Positions 48,294-58,259 of a stretch of 64,000 nucleotides of DNA are shown here, in pieces. The translations under genes and the position numbers were made by a program. Source of the DNA: Lithospermum erythrorhizon (taxonomy: Eukaryota > Streptophyta > Magnoliopsida > Boraginales > Boraginaceae); NCBI GenBank assembly GCA_019722365.1, contig JADFUC010000493.1, positions 1 to 64,000 on the forward strand, written 5' to 3'. The notes under the pieces are model-generated. The model saw only the letters and a list, made by a program, of their open reading frames with translations, was not told the origin of the DNA and made no database searches. Numbering within the stretch: position 1 is the stretch's first letter; each line of letters begins with the position of its first letter.

Positions 48294-49640
48294 TGTTGAA
48301 TAATGGTATTCGATTCAAACCTGTTTTTGAAGATAACAAATTGTTTAAACGAACTAATCCCGTTTTCAAGTGAACGTGTATTCAGGTTTATTCTTTAATA
48401 AGTTCAAGCGCTTAAAAAGTTGATCAGGATGTTCGGTGGCTCAAGGATGAGTCTAACAAATGCCAAGCCTTTCAAAGGGCCTGGAGTGTTCTTTATTGTT
48501 TATAGGCGTTTGTAAGAAAATCTATACTCTACAGTATATTGTAGTTTACATATGTGATTAATGACTTTTGCGATTTAAATCTATTGTGTTTAAATCGATA
48601 GTCAGTAGTTTCATGGTTAAGTCTCGTACAAATGGCTGTGTGTCATTTAAGTTTGAAATTGGCTTAACTTGATGCTGAAACTTTGGAAGAGGAAGTCGAG
48701 ACCATCGAGGACCGTCGAGAGAGGGTTCACGGTCCAATGATCGAGACCTCTTTGAGACCCCACTGAAAGATGCCGATAGGGTCACGTAATCGAGACACGA
48801 CCTCTCTCAATAGAATTACATACAGCGGGCTTATGACCGTTGCATAACCCGTCGGGCTCATCGAGACCCCGGTCTCGATAGGGTCCTTTGTCTTGAGCGG
48901 CTTCCCCGACTTTAAATTTTGTGCACTATATAAAGCCTCTTCCTTTTAAAACAAAAACAACTTTTGATAATTCTTTTACCTAATTTACAGGCAATTAATT
49001 CGCTGAATTGAAAAGGCAAAGTCATAACTCCTACATTTAAAGTCTTCATTATCTTTTTGTAGAGAGTTTTCTAGTTGTCTGAAAAAAGTGTAATATCTAG
49101 AGTCCTTTATTGTGTTTGAGTGGAATCTTGTGGTGGTGAGCGTAGGGTTTGTATTCTAAGTTGAGGCAGTAAAGTGAAATCCTAAGAGAAAGGTGTTCTT
49201 GGGTTCTGTCTAGAATTGATTAGGAGTTGAAATCCTTAGCGGGTAGCTTGGGTCCTTAGTTGGAGGCTAGGTGTTTGATAATAGTCTTGAGAGAAGTTGC
49301 TTGTGTGTATTCAAACATTTCTTCAAGCGGCCCAGTTATCTTTGCCAAAATCAGAAGTTGGAAGCCAAGCCCGGTCGGCGGTAGGGGAACTGACTCATTA
49401 AAATCGTGTGTATTGTATTTCTCTCTTTACTCTTTGCTTTTCAAGTAATCCTATTATTATTGTTAATCATTTTGATTGTTATATTGTTGACTAATTGTTC
49501 TCGAGCTTGGGTAGTAGGTTTATCCACGTTAATCTTTATTCCATTATTTATTAATTAGCGTTATTAAATTAAAACTCGAAAAAGTTAATAATAACCCAAA
49601 ACCTTATTCTTCCCCCTCACAGGTTATATACAGGCTAACA
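48294..49640 (+). repeat. 3' LTR of the second Sire-type element
   Basis: TGTTGAATAATGG to CAGGCTAACA. Aligns over its full length with 39,426-40,742 with many one- to few-base indels. Confidence 0.92.
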
Positions 49641-49645
49641 TTAGG

Positions 49646-50180
49646 TTCTTCGAGGTTTTGAGTTACTTTGAAGAATGTTGTATATTCTGAATTGCGTTCT
49701 AATTTGCTATCTTGTACTTCTCTTGAGGATGTTGGCCTGGAGGGAAAATGGGGGAAGGGTGTTATGAAAATCTTGGAAAGGTTCTCTTTGTTGTTTTTCA
49801 ACTACGTGAAAAACAGCAGCATGTTTTGTCATTTGAACTTTGTTTTTGTACATTAACTCTATTCTTCGATGATAAAATGCGTTTTGTGGAATAATAGATT
49901 AGGTCATAGGAGTGATAACAGATTAGAAATTTTGCATAATCATAGTCACTTTAGTAGTGATAAGTTGCCTCCCACTCCTTCTTGTGAACCTTGTAAGGTG
50001 AGATTTGTAGATGATGCTCTAAATGAGGTGGAGCATGTACTCGTTATTTCAAATAAGGTTGAGAATATGTTGATTGATGATATGAATGAGTATGATGTGG
50101 TATTTAGTTCAAATGATTTGATTGCTAAAAGATTTATTAAAAAGGAGGGAATGAATTATGTTGTTATTCTTGATTATTAA
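49646..50180 (+). pseudogene. Right part of the interrupted copia element: pre-integrase
   Basis: Continues the element cut at 39,425. KNVVYSELRSNLLSCTSLED (about 49,670) and LEGKWGKGVMKIL correspond to the protease end and linker of copia pol. RLGHRSDNRLEILHNHSHFS (about 49,899-49,960) and PSCEPCK give the gag-pre-integrase zinc-binding H-C-C pattern. The following 60 codons (VENMLIDDMNEYDVVFSSND) do not match an integrase I recognise and end at 50,180. The catalytic integrase, reverse transcriptase and RNase H are missing. Confidence 0.75.
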
Positions 50181-50185
50181 GTTTA

Positions 50186-52250
50186 AAACACTCATCACTT
50201 CAGGAGTTCGAAATCAATAAGAGCGACATAAATTTAAATATCGAAATAAACGAACACAAGAATTTTACGAGTTCCCCACAAATGTAGAAAATTGTCTATT
50301 CTTTAGCTTCTTGTGATCCACTAATAAACAGAAGATGCGTTACAAGCCTACCACTAGTTATAATATATCCGGTTGAGTATTTTCTTATCACCAAAAATCT
50401 CAACCACAAAGTCTATCGAAACGAATAAACTCTACAAGTTAACTGACAACCAAAAACTATGTTCTTGATAATATTGAAGACCTAATATTATTCTAGGATG
50501 AATATTATTCTACATTCAATGTATTTGTGTGATGAATAAAACTCATGAAAACATCCACATATTTATGAAATTTAGCAAGCACTAGAAGGTATGTAGAAGG
50601 ACTATGTCTTTTCGTGAGAACCGAGGCTTCAAAACCGCTGAAAAGCTTTCTTTTAGAACTTTGCCGCCAGAGACCTCCCATCGTGACTCACACACTGCGA
50701 TGTAGGTCCTGATAGAGGTTTTACCGTAAAACTCTTGACTCCGTCGTGACCTTCATCGTGACCTGCAGTACGATGACCCTCTGATAGAAATGACTGGCTT
50801 GTGATAGAGCAGAAGATATTTCGGATCACCATGCTTGAGGACCATCTGCGGCTCTTCACGGAGTTCATCGTCCGGGAACTCGCGAAGTTGATCTCGTCTT
50901 GGTGCCTTCTTTTCAAATCAGCAGCGCACGAATGACACGACTTGACTACTGAAAGAATCTGAATAGTCGTTATCTTTTACCCGTTGGACTTTTCCCTACA
51001 TTTAGGCGATAAATGCATTGCTGCTGCGCTTCTTGATCTTGTGATCTTATTGAGCACCTTGGAAAACCTCAATCTTGATGGGTCATCAATCAATTTCTCT
51101 CTTCTACGCTTCGTTTCACGCCCGGCGACTTGTTTTAATCTATTCATTTGACCACCGGTGTTTGATCGGAAAACAGCCTCCGACGGATAGCAAATAATCG
51201 GGAGGTTAGGAATACCTCGCATGACTTTGGAAACACGGCTACATTGCTTCCCCGGATGATTAAATGCAACTTCGAGAACCCGGTTGCATCGCTTTCCCCC
51301 GAGTTCATTCGGTTCGAACTTCATCACCAAACGAAAAATTACATTGTACCGGTTAGGGTACCTTTACGACCTTCAATGGAGCTTCATTTACTGACTCTTT
51401 AGAATCTCGAGAACCTCTCGAGCATCCAAAAAAGCAATTTCTAAGCAATCCTTTATTTTAGCAGAAACTCCCGTATCGAATCTCGCACAGTTTCTATTTG
51501 GAATCTCTTGACACCGAGAATCGTCGGCCAAGTATAGAGTATTTGACTTTACGCCCCTTTTGCTAATACCATTTGCTCCCGAACAACCTTCGATTCTGAT
51601 CTTGAAAGTAGTTCGATAACCGTCACCATCTAGGCTCACACATGATTAAAGCTGCTTACAATTTGAACCTTCTTTTCCTTTGTCGGTTCGAAGAACCATT
51701 AAACGGTCGCGTCTCATCACCTCTTACGTCCAATTGTTCACCGTCGGCAGATGAAGCAGTCCCATAATTCGAAACATAATTCGCCGTACATCACATGCGT
51801 GTGTGCTTAGTATCCGAGGTATCGGAAGCATTCCGCAGATAAAACCAAAGAGTTAGCATAATCGCTCTGGCAACGCAGGCATCACCGTTAAAACTGCGGT
51901 CTCGCCGTGACGTCTTTTGTCCTGACCGAAGTTAGTCGAGGAATTACTTGCCTACTCTGCGATCTCGCTATTTAGCATACATCTCCCGTTCTTCCTCTTC
52001 CACAGTTAATGCAGAACCACTTAACACATAGCTACATTATTGAAGAACTACGTCTCTTCAAACGAATGCCTCCGTAAAACTCCCAAAACCTTAAAAGCTT
52101 TCTTTTCGGACTTTCCATAGAGACCTCCATCATGACTCCTATACACGATGTAGGTCACGACAGATATTTTACCGTAAAACTCTTCAGCTCCATCGTGACC
52201 TTCATCATGACCTGTGGTCACGATGAGCCTCTGTTAGAAATGGCTTCAAA
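50186..52250. mobile_element. Short element bounded by direct repeats
   Basis: A block of about 160-210 bp is present at 50,590-50,800 and again at 52,033-52,242 in the same direction. Shared words are AAAAGCTTTCTTTT, AGAGACCTCC, ATTTTACCGTAAAACTCTT, CGTGACCTTCAT and GATAGAAATG. They may be the ends of two LTRs around 1.2 kb of DNA. An ACACAAGAATTTTACGAG block (about 50,251) resembles a copia LTR motif. Minus-strand ORFs inside (50,977-51,330; 51,388-51,639) are arginine-rich and not recognised. Confidence 0.5.
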
Positions 52251-52558
52251 CTTCAACAAAAAGCTCCCGGCCTTAGTACCTTATCAGCTAATGCCCTGAG
52301 ATCTTTTATTGCCTTGTTGTTGTAATTTAATTAAAAGTTCTCAAATATAATTTTGAGGAAGTTTCGCTTCTGCAGGTTGTGTACTTAATATTCACTAGAA
52401 AGTACTCTGTAATAGTTAATCATCGCTCTTCACAATTACAAGAGGCTCTCTGGTCCTCCGATTCTCCAAATATAACACACACCATTACTGTTTCAACTCA
52501 ATAGTGTGCTTCACCGGCTAGCTTTTAGATGTCTTGCTATGTAGCCTCCCTGATGCAG

Positions 52559-53009
52559 CCTACACTGATCATCTGGGTGGGCAAGGATCAGATATTTGAG
52601 CTAGACATGGCTCGTGGATTAAAGAGGTTAGATCTTATGAAACTCCCAATAGTTCATGTTTGGCTGTAGACACAATTGCACAAACACGATATTATAATCA
52701 TTTCGACGTATTGAATGTTGACGAGAGATGAGATTGCAGAAGCTTCTACTTAACTAGTAGAAAATCTTAATCAAGAAACTGAGGCTCCGGTCAGTCCAAG
52801 ACAGTTTTCTGTTTTCCAGATTTCAGTTCTATCAAATATAGAAAAGGTTTTTCTATAAGAGTGCAAGACATGGTCGATCTGAACTTCAGGGCTAATGTTG
52901 CTCGAGTTATTTGATTATACAGCCGTACAGGCACCTCGGTGAACACGCACATACAATTGTTCTTGTAAAGAATGCAGGACAGGTGATTAATTTGGAGAAA
53001 CCCAAGTGA
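52559..53009 (+). pseudogene. Alpha/beta-hydrolase, last two exons
   Basis: Exon 1 (52,559-52,626) follows a TGCAG acceptor and reads PTLIIWVGKDQIFELDMARG then LKR. A GT-AG intron (52,627-52,930) joins in phase to exon 2 (52,931-53,009), HLGEHAHTIVLVKNAGQVIN then LEKPK. This is the well-known C-terminal region of plant alpha/beta-fold hydrolases, with the catalytic acid strand (WG..DQIFP) and the catalytic-histidine loop (KNAGH). Here the histidine position is Gln, the WG glycine is shifted by a Val insertion, and a TGA follows LEKPK, so it is inactive. Exons coding for the nucleophile elbow are not found upstream; repeats at 50.2-52.2 kb occupy that space. The substrate cannot be told. Confidence 0.75.
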
Positions 53010-53029
53010 TGTACACACAAGATGACTCT

Positions 53030-55800
53030 ATCTCTAGCAGAGATGGTAGAAAGCATGTTGCAAAGAATTGAACATCAAGATGACTCTATCACTCAAATGT
53101 GAGAAAAGATGGGCGTCGAAACAAAAGAGAAAAATGAAATTTGAGCCGGTTCTAAAAGTAAACGGCGCCTACAACTTCTAAAATGGGAGATGGGGCAGCT
53201 CCATCTATCTGTATGCCTGAGTCGTCGCAACGACCAACGAGGGAACACGGTAGAAACTCCTATCATCTCGACAAATGGATGATTCGGTAACTTATTTGTA
53301 GGAGTATATATTGGGGAGGCAATAAAAGGCATGAAGATCGGGGAGTAACCGTATACTCACGTGAGCCATATACCTCCGGGTTTAGACCATTTGAAAATGC
53401 CTAAGAGCTATCGACCACCCAAGTTCAACACTTCGATGAGGCTGGAACTGAGCAACATGTAGCCTTTGTTTGAGATGTGCAACAATCTTTGGGATTGAAG
53501 AGATGAAATGGTCAAGCAGTTCGTTCGCTCGCTTGAAGAGCGTTCGGGCGGTATATTGACTTGAGTACGCCTCCATACGACGATTGGGCTCAAGCTGGAA
53601 GGCCAATTCCTCAACGCTTCTTTAGTACAAAGAGGGGCAGTTAGCATGATGGAGCTAAGCTGCTACCAAATAAAGAAAAAGGCGAAACCCGATTCTGAGA
53701 CTTACGTCAAGCAGATGGAGAGTCACGAGCAGAAAAAGCAAAAGATAGACTCGAGGAGGCGTCGGCTATCGGCATGTGTATCGAGGAATGCGTTGGTACT
53801 TGCGGTACATCATGCAATATCGCACCACGGGACATTCGAGGCGGTGGCTTATGAGGCACGTGATATGGAACTCGGCATTCTTTGATACTTGACCCCATGT
53901 CCTCACCACGTGACCTATTACTCGAAGACCAAATCACGATCCCGAGAGACGAGAGAGAGAACTCAAACCCGAGAAAGAAGAAAGCGCGCCGTGACTTACA
54001 AACAACAGTTCACCTTGAGAACTAAGAAAGTGAGGCGGGCTCGGTGATGAAAAGCAAAGCTCATAGAACTCCCGATTCAAGAGACCCGAGGAGGCCTGTG
54101 CAAGCATGGAGCCTAACCTGTGAGTATCTTAGGATATTAGAGCGTCCGTTGAAAAATACTTCATATTGAAAAGGCGAGTGATGGACCTTGCAAGAAAGAG
54201 GCGATTACCTTGGAGGAAGACAAAGGTCTCTTTCAACCACATAACCACCGCCCCGTTATCCAACCCGGCGAGATCAAAGTACCCAGGTTTTTGGGAAAAG
54301 CAGGCTTGTCGGGGAAAGCATGGTGACTACTAAGGCGATGAGGGCCACGAGCGTGCCACGTATGTATTGAAGTCGATGAAGACTTCAGCTACTATGAAGC
54401 TTTAAAATTGTGCTGTAATGATCTCCCAGACTTTAGCCATCGCGTTCAACGTGAAGACGCTTCCACAAGAAGATCGTACTCGTAATAAACCACTTTATGT
54501 GTCGGGCTAGCGAGCGAGCTTCAGATAAGAAGAATCTTTGGTGACGGAGGATGGATATAAACATCCTTCAGCTCCGAACGTTAAGCTAGCAGAAACGCTC
54601 TATGAAGACTTACTTGATCCAGCATTATCATTCAAGGTTTTAACCAGGTGAGGCGAAAACACAGGAATAGTAGTCTACGCTTGGTGATAGGAGAATTGGA
54701 GACCACGTCTAGTTCCATGTGGTAGATGCGAGGTCACATATAATATCTAGGAAGACCTTGGATCATGATAATGTTGTCCCATACAACGATACTTGAAGTA
54801 TTGTAAGGATAGGATGGAGAAAACGGTAAAGTTGGATGAGAATCCATTTGCAATAGAAGAATCCCACTTTGCTGATGCCAAATACAACAAGAAGAGCAAA
54901 CCCCGGCGTGAAGAAGTCGGGAGGCGCCCAGACGACTTCACCGCCTCGAACAACCGTCAGCATTACAAGAAGTGGAGAAAGATCTAGTTCAAGCATTCCA
55001 AAGGCATACACCTCGGCTCGGCTTCGAGAAGGTGGCGGCGTCGCCCGCCCAAAGGTTCGCTGACACCCGAAAAGAAAAGACCCAAAATAGAGCATGGAAG
55101 CATGGGCACAAAAGCACAACCTCCCTCTTGAAGGCGAGGTATGGTCCTATTAAGGAACCAAAGCCATAGGACAACTAGCGAGATTCTTGGCCAGTAAAGC
55201 ACATGGGTTGAAACGATACCGGAAGATGGTAAAGGCAGAAAGGATAGTGCATCCAAAAACTCGGCTTGAGGGTTGGGACACGCCACCCAAAACCACGGCA
55301 GTGTCCCTAATCGAAGGTATTTGCCGGTATCTAATCAAAGAGGGGTGACAAACCATTACATAGAGGAGGTTGATGAAAGGGCTCCTACAAATCAAATACG
55401 TGAGAAACAACGCTCAGTTTCCTCAGGTTGGGGGGCAATCTCTGACCCCCGAAATCAGAGAATGCATTATTTCCTAAGGTTGAGGCAAGCGTGATTCAAA
55501 GAAATCTGTCTTGACAGTTGGGAAAACCAAGCTCGAGGCTTCGAAGGAAGCACGAGGAAGAAGAAGAAAGATGCGCCTCGTGCTTGACGCGCAGAGGCAG
55601 GGATGAAGACACGTCAAATAAAGGTGCGCTGTAGCCCGAGAAGGCGCGTCCGTGGAAAGCGATGAAGGAAAGATTCATGACCAACCTGCTTTGTACATAC
55701 TTCGATGAAAAGGCAGAAAGCAGGACATGCGGCTTGAGATTCAAAGATGTGCACCCCAAGCATGAATACTCCTTAGAAGAAGTAGAGGACTCGAGACCCA
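53030..55800 (+). pseudogene. Ty3/gypsy retrotransposon gag and protease region (Tat/Ogre-like)
   Basis: Gag traces: PPGLDHLKMPKSYRPPKFN (about 53,375-53,430), MMELSCYQIKKKA (53,646) and TFEAVAYEARDMELGIL (about 53,835-53,885), a plant Tat-lineage gag motif. Next comes VEKYFILKRRVMDLARKRR (about 54,148-54,205). The protease-end motif is clear: YLKYCKDRMEKTVKLDENPF then IEESHFADAKY (54,790-54,890). The spacer block SLLKARYGPIKEPKP and RYRKMVKAERIVHPKTRLEG (about 55,125-55,265) also fits. I find no reverse transcriptase YVDD or YIDD, RNase H or integrase, so pol is deleted after the protease region. Many frameshifts break even the surviving part. LTRs were not located. Confidence 0.7.
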
Positions 55801-57940
55801 ACGATATGTGCATGAGTTGACCATATCAGAATACTCTTATCCGACCAAAGGCATCCTCAGAAGAATTCCTCGGGCTTGAGGCGGCTTAGATATCACAAAT
55901 ACATCCGCAATGGCTTGATGTGGAATGACATCCGCCTCGTGAAGAAGTGGCAATTATGAAGATGTGACACTAAGGGGTCGAAGGCTTCAAGAACAAGGGA
56001 AGGCATATAGAGACGAGCTACCTTCTGTGACAAGCAAATAAAGGTCTTCATCCTTGGGCTAATGAGAGAGGCCAAGTCATCCTTCCATATCCATTGAGGA
56101 AAGGGCAGAAGAAGCAGGGGGTGTCGGCGTGCGAACTTAGGGGCAGAGTCTCGTATGTGATTGTTCTGCGGAAGAATTAGAGGAACTAGGGATCTGATGC
56201 TATATATCTACAAGCGGCCCATACGGGACTGCTACACAGATCAAACGGAAAATAACATTTTGGGCGAGTTCTTAGTGGCATGGGAGCGACCCACGTACAT
56301 AAATACGTCCGTGAGCGAGGCGTTATGGAGCGAATGCCTAACTTTCGAAAGGCGTGCCTAAGTATATAAGTCGACAATACCTATAAGCTAAAGCTGGTCA
56401 GCCAGTTTGAACTTGAGAGCGAAACTATCGAGCAATTAAAAAAGCGCTGCGGCGGTCGAGCACGAGGTTCAAATACTTCTAAAGCACTCGCCCGAACCTC
56501 CTGAGCATGAGAATGGCCCTTGGCGCCCCTTTTGAGAGCGAGATAAGCGCCGCGCCGCGCGAAGCGAGGATAAACTACCCACTTGTACTTTTAAGCATGA
56601 GGATAAGCGCCCCTTGCGCCTCGAGCATTAGTTAGCACCCAGCGCCCTCGAGCATGAGGATAAAGCGCCACCGCCCTCCTAAGCATGAGATAAACTCCGC
56701 CACCTCTAGCATGAGGATAAGCGCCCGCTCCGTTTCCTTGTCTGAGTTTTAAACTATGACCCCCTTGACGTGTTTGGCTTGATCCTGAGGAAGCGATCTG
56801 CGAGAATGCGTGGCGTGTCTGCGTATCGAGTGCATCCATGCTTTAAAACAACATTCATGTTGTCCCGAAAAAAGCGAGGTCGAGATTAAATGAAGGCATG
56901 CAACAAAGAATGAAAATTAGCGACAATAAAATTAGAAGAAAATGCATTAAGTGGAATAAAACCCGCGTGAAAAAAGAGAATCCCCGTTGCAGCCAGTGCG
57001 AGAAGAAATGCGGAAAAGCGAATCCCACTTCCGCCGACAAGCGCATGCAAAATGCGAGCACTAAGATGAACAAGCGGGCGGATATGCTGCGTTTCAACAA
57101 CGACATGGAATAAGTCTACTTAATAGTAACCTTGTCGAGGCTTTGAGGTGGTTACAAGAAAGGATTAATGCTTAAGCTCCTAGATTCCAACTTGAGATAC
57201 AACTTTTATACAGGGACGTAAGTGATGATGAAGAAGGCAGGGGAGGACAAGAAGCGTGTTGGCAGCTTGACTACTACATTAGACACTCACATTGGAGCTA
57301 AGCATATGAATGGCGTGTGTATAGATAGTAAAGTGAAAAGAGCAGTGCGGCACCTCACGAGAGCGGTCGAGACTAAGGGAAGACAAGCTCAGCCTTTCCC
57401 TCCCGACCTAATCCTGCAAAACTCGGGGACTAAGGTCAGTAGTTTGAGGGTGTTCGTCTGAATGATGCATGGAGGATTCCCACTGTAGAGTTGCCCAATT
57501 CAGAAGAAATACATCCTCTCATGAAATTTGAGGATCCTTCCAACTTTGAAACACGCATAAATTCTCAGGCCTCTAGATATTCAACGTCACGAATATCCAT
57601 ATGAATAGAGGGCAAATCACGATTACTAAGCCACTTAGGCGATCGATATATCTCATCATGTCGAGCCTAAAGCGGACATGGTCGTACTGACTACTTAGGC
57701 TGCTAAGGGCGGTCGCTGAATATATAAACTTGTCAATCGCCTCTAAAGCCGGACAAGAGGACATGCTGACCACGAGCACCAAGATGATCGGGAACATATC
57801 TCTGATATCCAACGAGAGCGAAGAGAGCCATAGGGATGTCTGACCTAGAATTAAGCGAATCAAAGCTAATGCCTCGATATCAGTTGTTAAAGTCCTTGAA
57901 GCGAGATTGATCGGTTAAATGCTTGGTATTACTTATGACT
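55801..57940. other. Gypsy-element remainder, unassigned
   Basis: GC content is higher than in the surroundings. ORFs of 60-83 codons occur on both strands (for example 56,898-57,113, very lysine/arginine-rich with CSQCEKKCG, and 57,222-57,461), but none matches a known domain. The minisatellite at 56,498-56,731 lies inside. Tat-lineage elements often carry tandem repeats in their untranslated parts, which would fit here. Confidence 0.35.
56498..56731 (+). repeat. GC-rich minisatellite, about 8 units of 29-30 bp
   Basis: Units built on CTCGAGCATGAGGATAAGCG followed by CCCC/GCGCC begin near 56,498, 56,528, 56,558, 56,589, 56,620, 56,647, 56,676 and 56,704. Read on the minus strand it gives a repetitive YPHARG-like translation, which is why an ORF appears there. 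Confidence 0.85.
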
Positions 57941-58259
57941 TGTTGGAAATCAATAGTTGAGATTGTCATTTATTATACTGATGCGACAATTGTTATAACG
58001 ATTCATTTACCGGTTTAGTAGATGTGATTACATAAGCGAACATTCAATCATAGTAATTGTAATTCTTAGTCAGTTATAGCGATGTACAGGGATTATGCTG
58101 ATTAAGTCCCGTACATAATGGATTATAATAATAAATAACGATCGATTATATTGTTATGCGACGCTATTATCGAGCTGAAAGGTCATCACCTTTGTCGATG
58201 GCGTTGGTTATATTTCATGTATGAAATTAAAGCTGCATTCTTAATTGAGAGTTGATTAT
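57941..58259 (+). repeat. 5' LTR head of copy C (truncated or interrupted)
   Basis: TGTTGGAAATCAATAGTTGA through GAGAGTTGATTATG matches the first third of the copy B LTRs, including the AT hairpin (58,118-58,158). After 58,259 the match stops abruptly. Confidence 0.8.

Larger units (their letters stand above)
39421..49645 (+). mobile_element. Ty1/copia retrotransposon, Sire type (second), complete with target duplication
   Basis: Structure in order: target duplication TTAGG (39,421-39,425), 5' LTR (39,426-40,742), primer site (40,748-40,758), gag, pol, a repeat-rich spacer, a third ORF, purine tract (48,281-48,291), 3' LTR (48,294-49,640), and TTAGG again (49,641-49,645). The LTRs are 1,317 and 1,347 bp. 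Element length (about 10.2 kb), a tRNA-Met primer site, the coiled-coil gag tail and the extra ORF after RNase H all fit Sire/Maximus. It inserted into another copia element, whose gag and pre-integrase parts lie on either side. All proteins are frameshifted. Confidence 0.92.

Noticed and set aside
56591..56839. Minus-strand ORF with YPHARG repeats
   Set aside because: It is a by-product of the 29-30 bp minisatellite, not a maintained protein repeat.
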